Source: Pseudomonadota bacterium
Lineage (GTDB): Bacteria; Pseudomonadota; Gammaproteobacteria; Steroidobacterales; Woeseiaceae
Assembly: GCA_022567295.1 (NCBI GenBank)
Contig: JADFHE010000014.1
Location: 1-64,000 of the forward strand
Length of the DNA stretch: 64,000 bases
Direction of reading: 5' to 3'
This document shows positions 63,894 to 64,000 of this stretch, piece by piece; within the stretch, counting starts at the first letter, position 1, and every line of letters starts with the position of its first letter. The notes below the pieces were generated by a model. That model had not been told where the DNA came from and ran no database searches. It saw nothing but the letters and a program-made list of their open reading frames with translations. The translations under genes and the position numbers were made by a program.

Positions 63894-64000
63894 GATGACT
63901 CCTAAATATTATTGAAATACGTTAAGGCTTGGTGCCGCCTAACAATGTTTAGAATGCAAAAGTAGAGATGACCTTTCAACTGCGACGGACCGTTGTGGAT

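Overview
A 64 kb chromosomal window from what looks like a GC-rich marine or soil gammaproteobacterium; a Woeseiaceae/Steroidobacterales-like source is inferred from gene content and was not tested. The backbone is conventional: tRNA-Lys; cpoB-pal-tolB-tolA-tolR-tolQ-ybgC-ruvB-ruvA-ruvC-yebC; relA; SPFH/NfeD pair; AGCS symporter; lpd-sucB-sucA; alkB; PLP decarboxylase/MFS; arfB; fhs; queE/queC; a stand-alone fusA-type EF-G; an RND efflux pair; an ExeA-like ATPase; DUF885 and M28 peptidases; tRNA-Arg; fetB; GST; rhodanese; class III aminotransferase. No CRISPR array, rRNA, prophage or transposase was recognised. The strongest unexplained signal is the fhs/fic intergenic region (about 30770-30965). 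It holds 12 copies of a TGTCGA/TCGACA half-site in strictly alternating orientation, spaced 11/19/21/19 bp, forming about 70-bp higher-order repeats directly upstream of a class II Fic protein with a C-terminal winged-helix-like region. Other notable items are an orphan double-glycine-type leader peptide convergent with a CPBP protease, two RHH-type small-protein pairs with iteron or palindromic operators, a dipeptidase reduced to its two ends by an apparent in-frame deletion, two probable frameshifted genes (an SLC13 transporter and a class III aminotransferase), an 18-bp copy of the tRNA-Arg 3' end 176 bp downstream of the tRNA, and an AT-rich rare-codon patch inside relA. All calls come from reading sequence and ORF translations; no searches were run.
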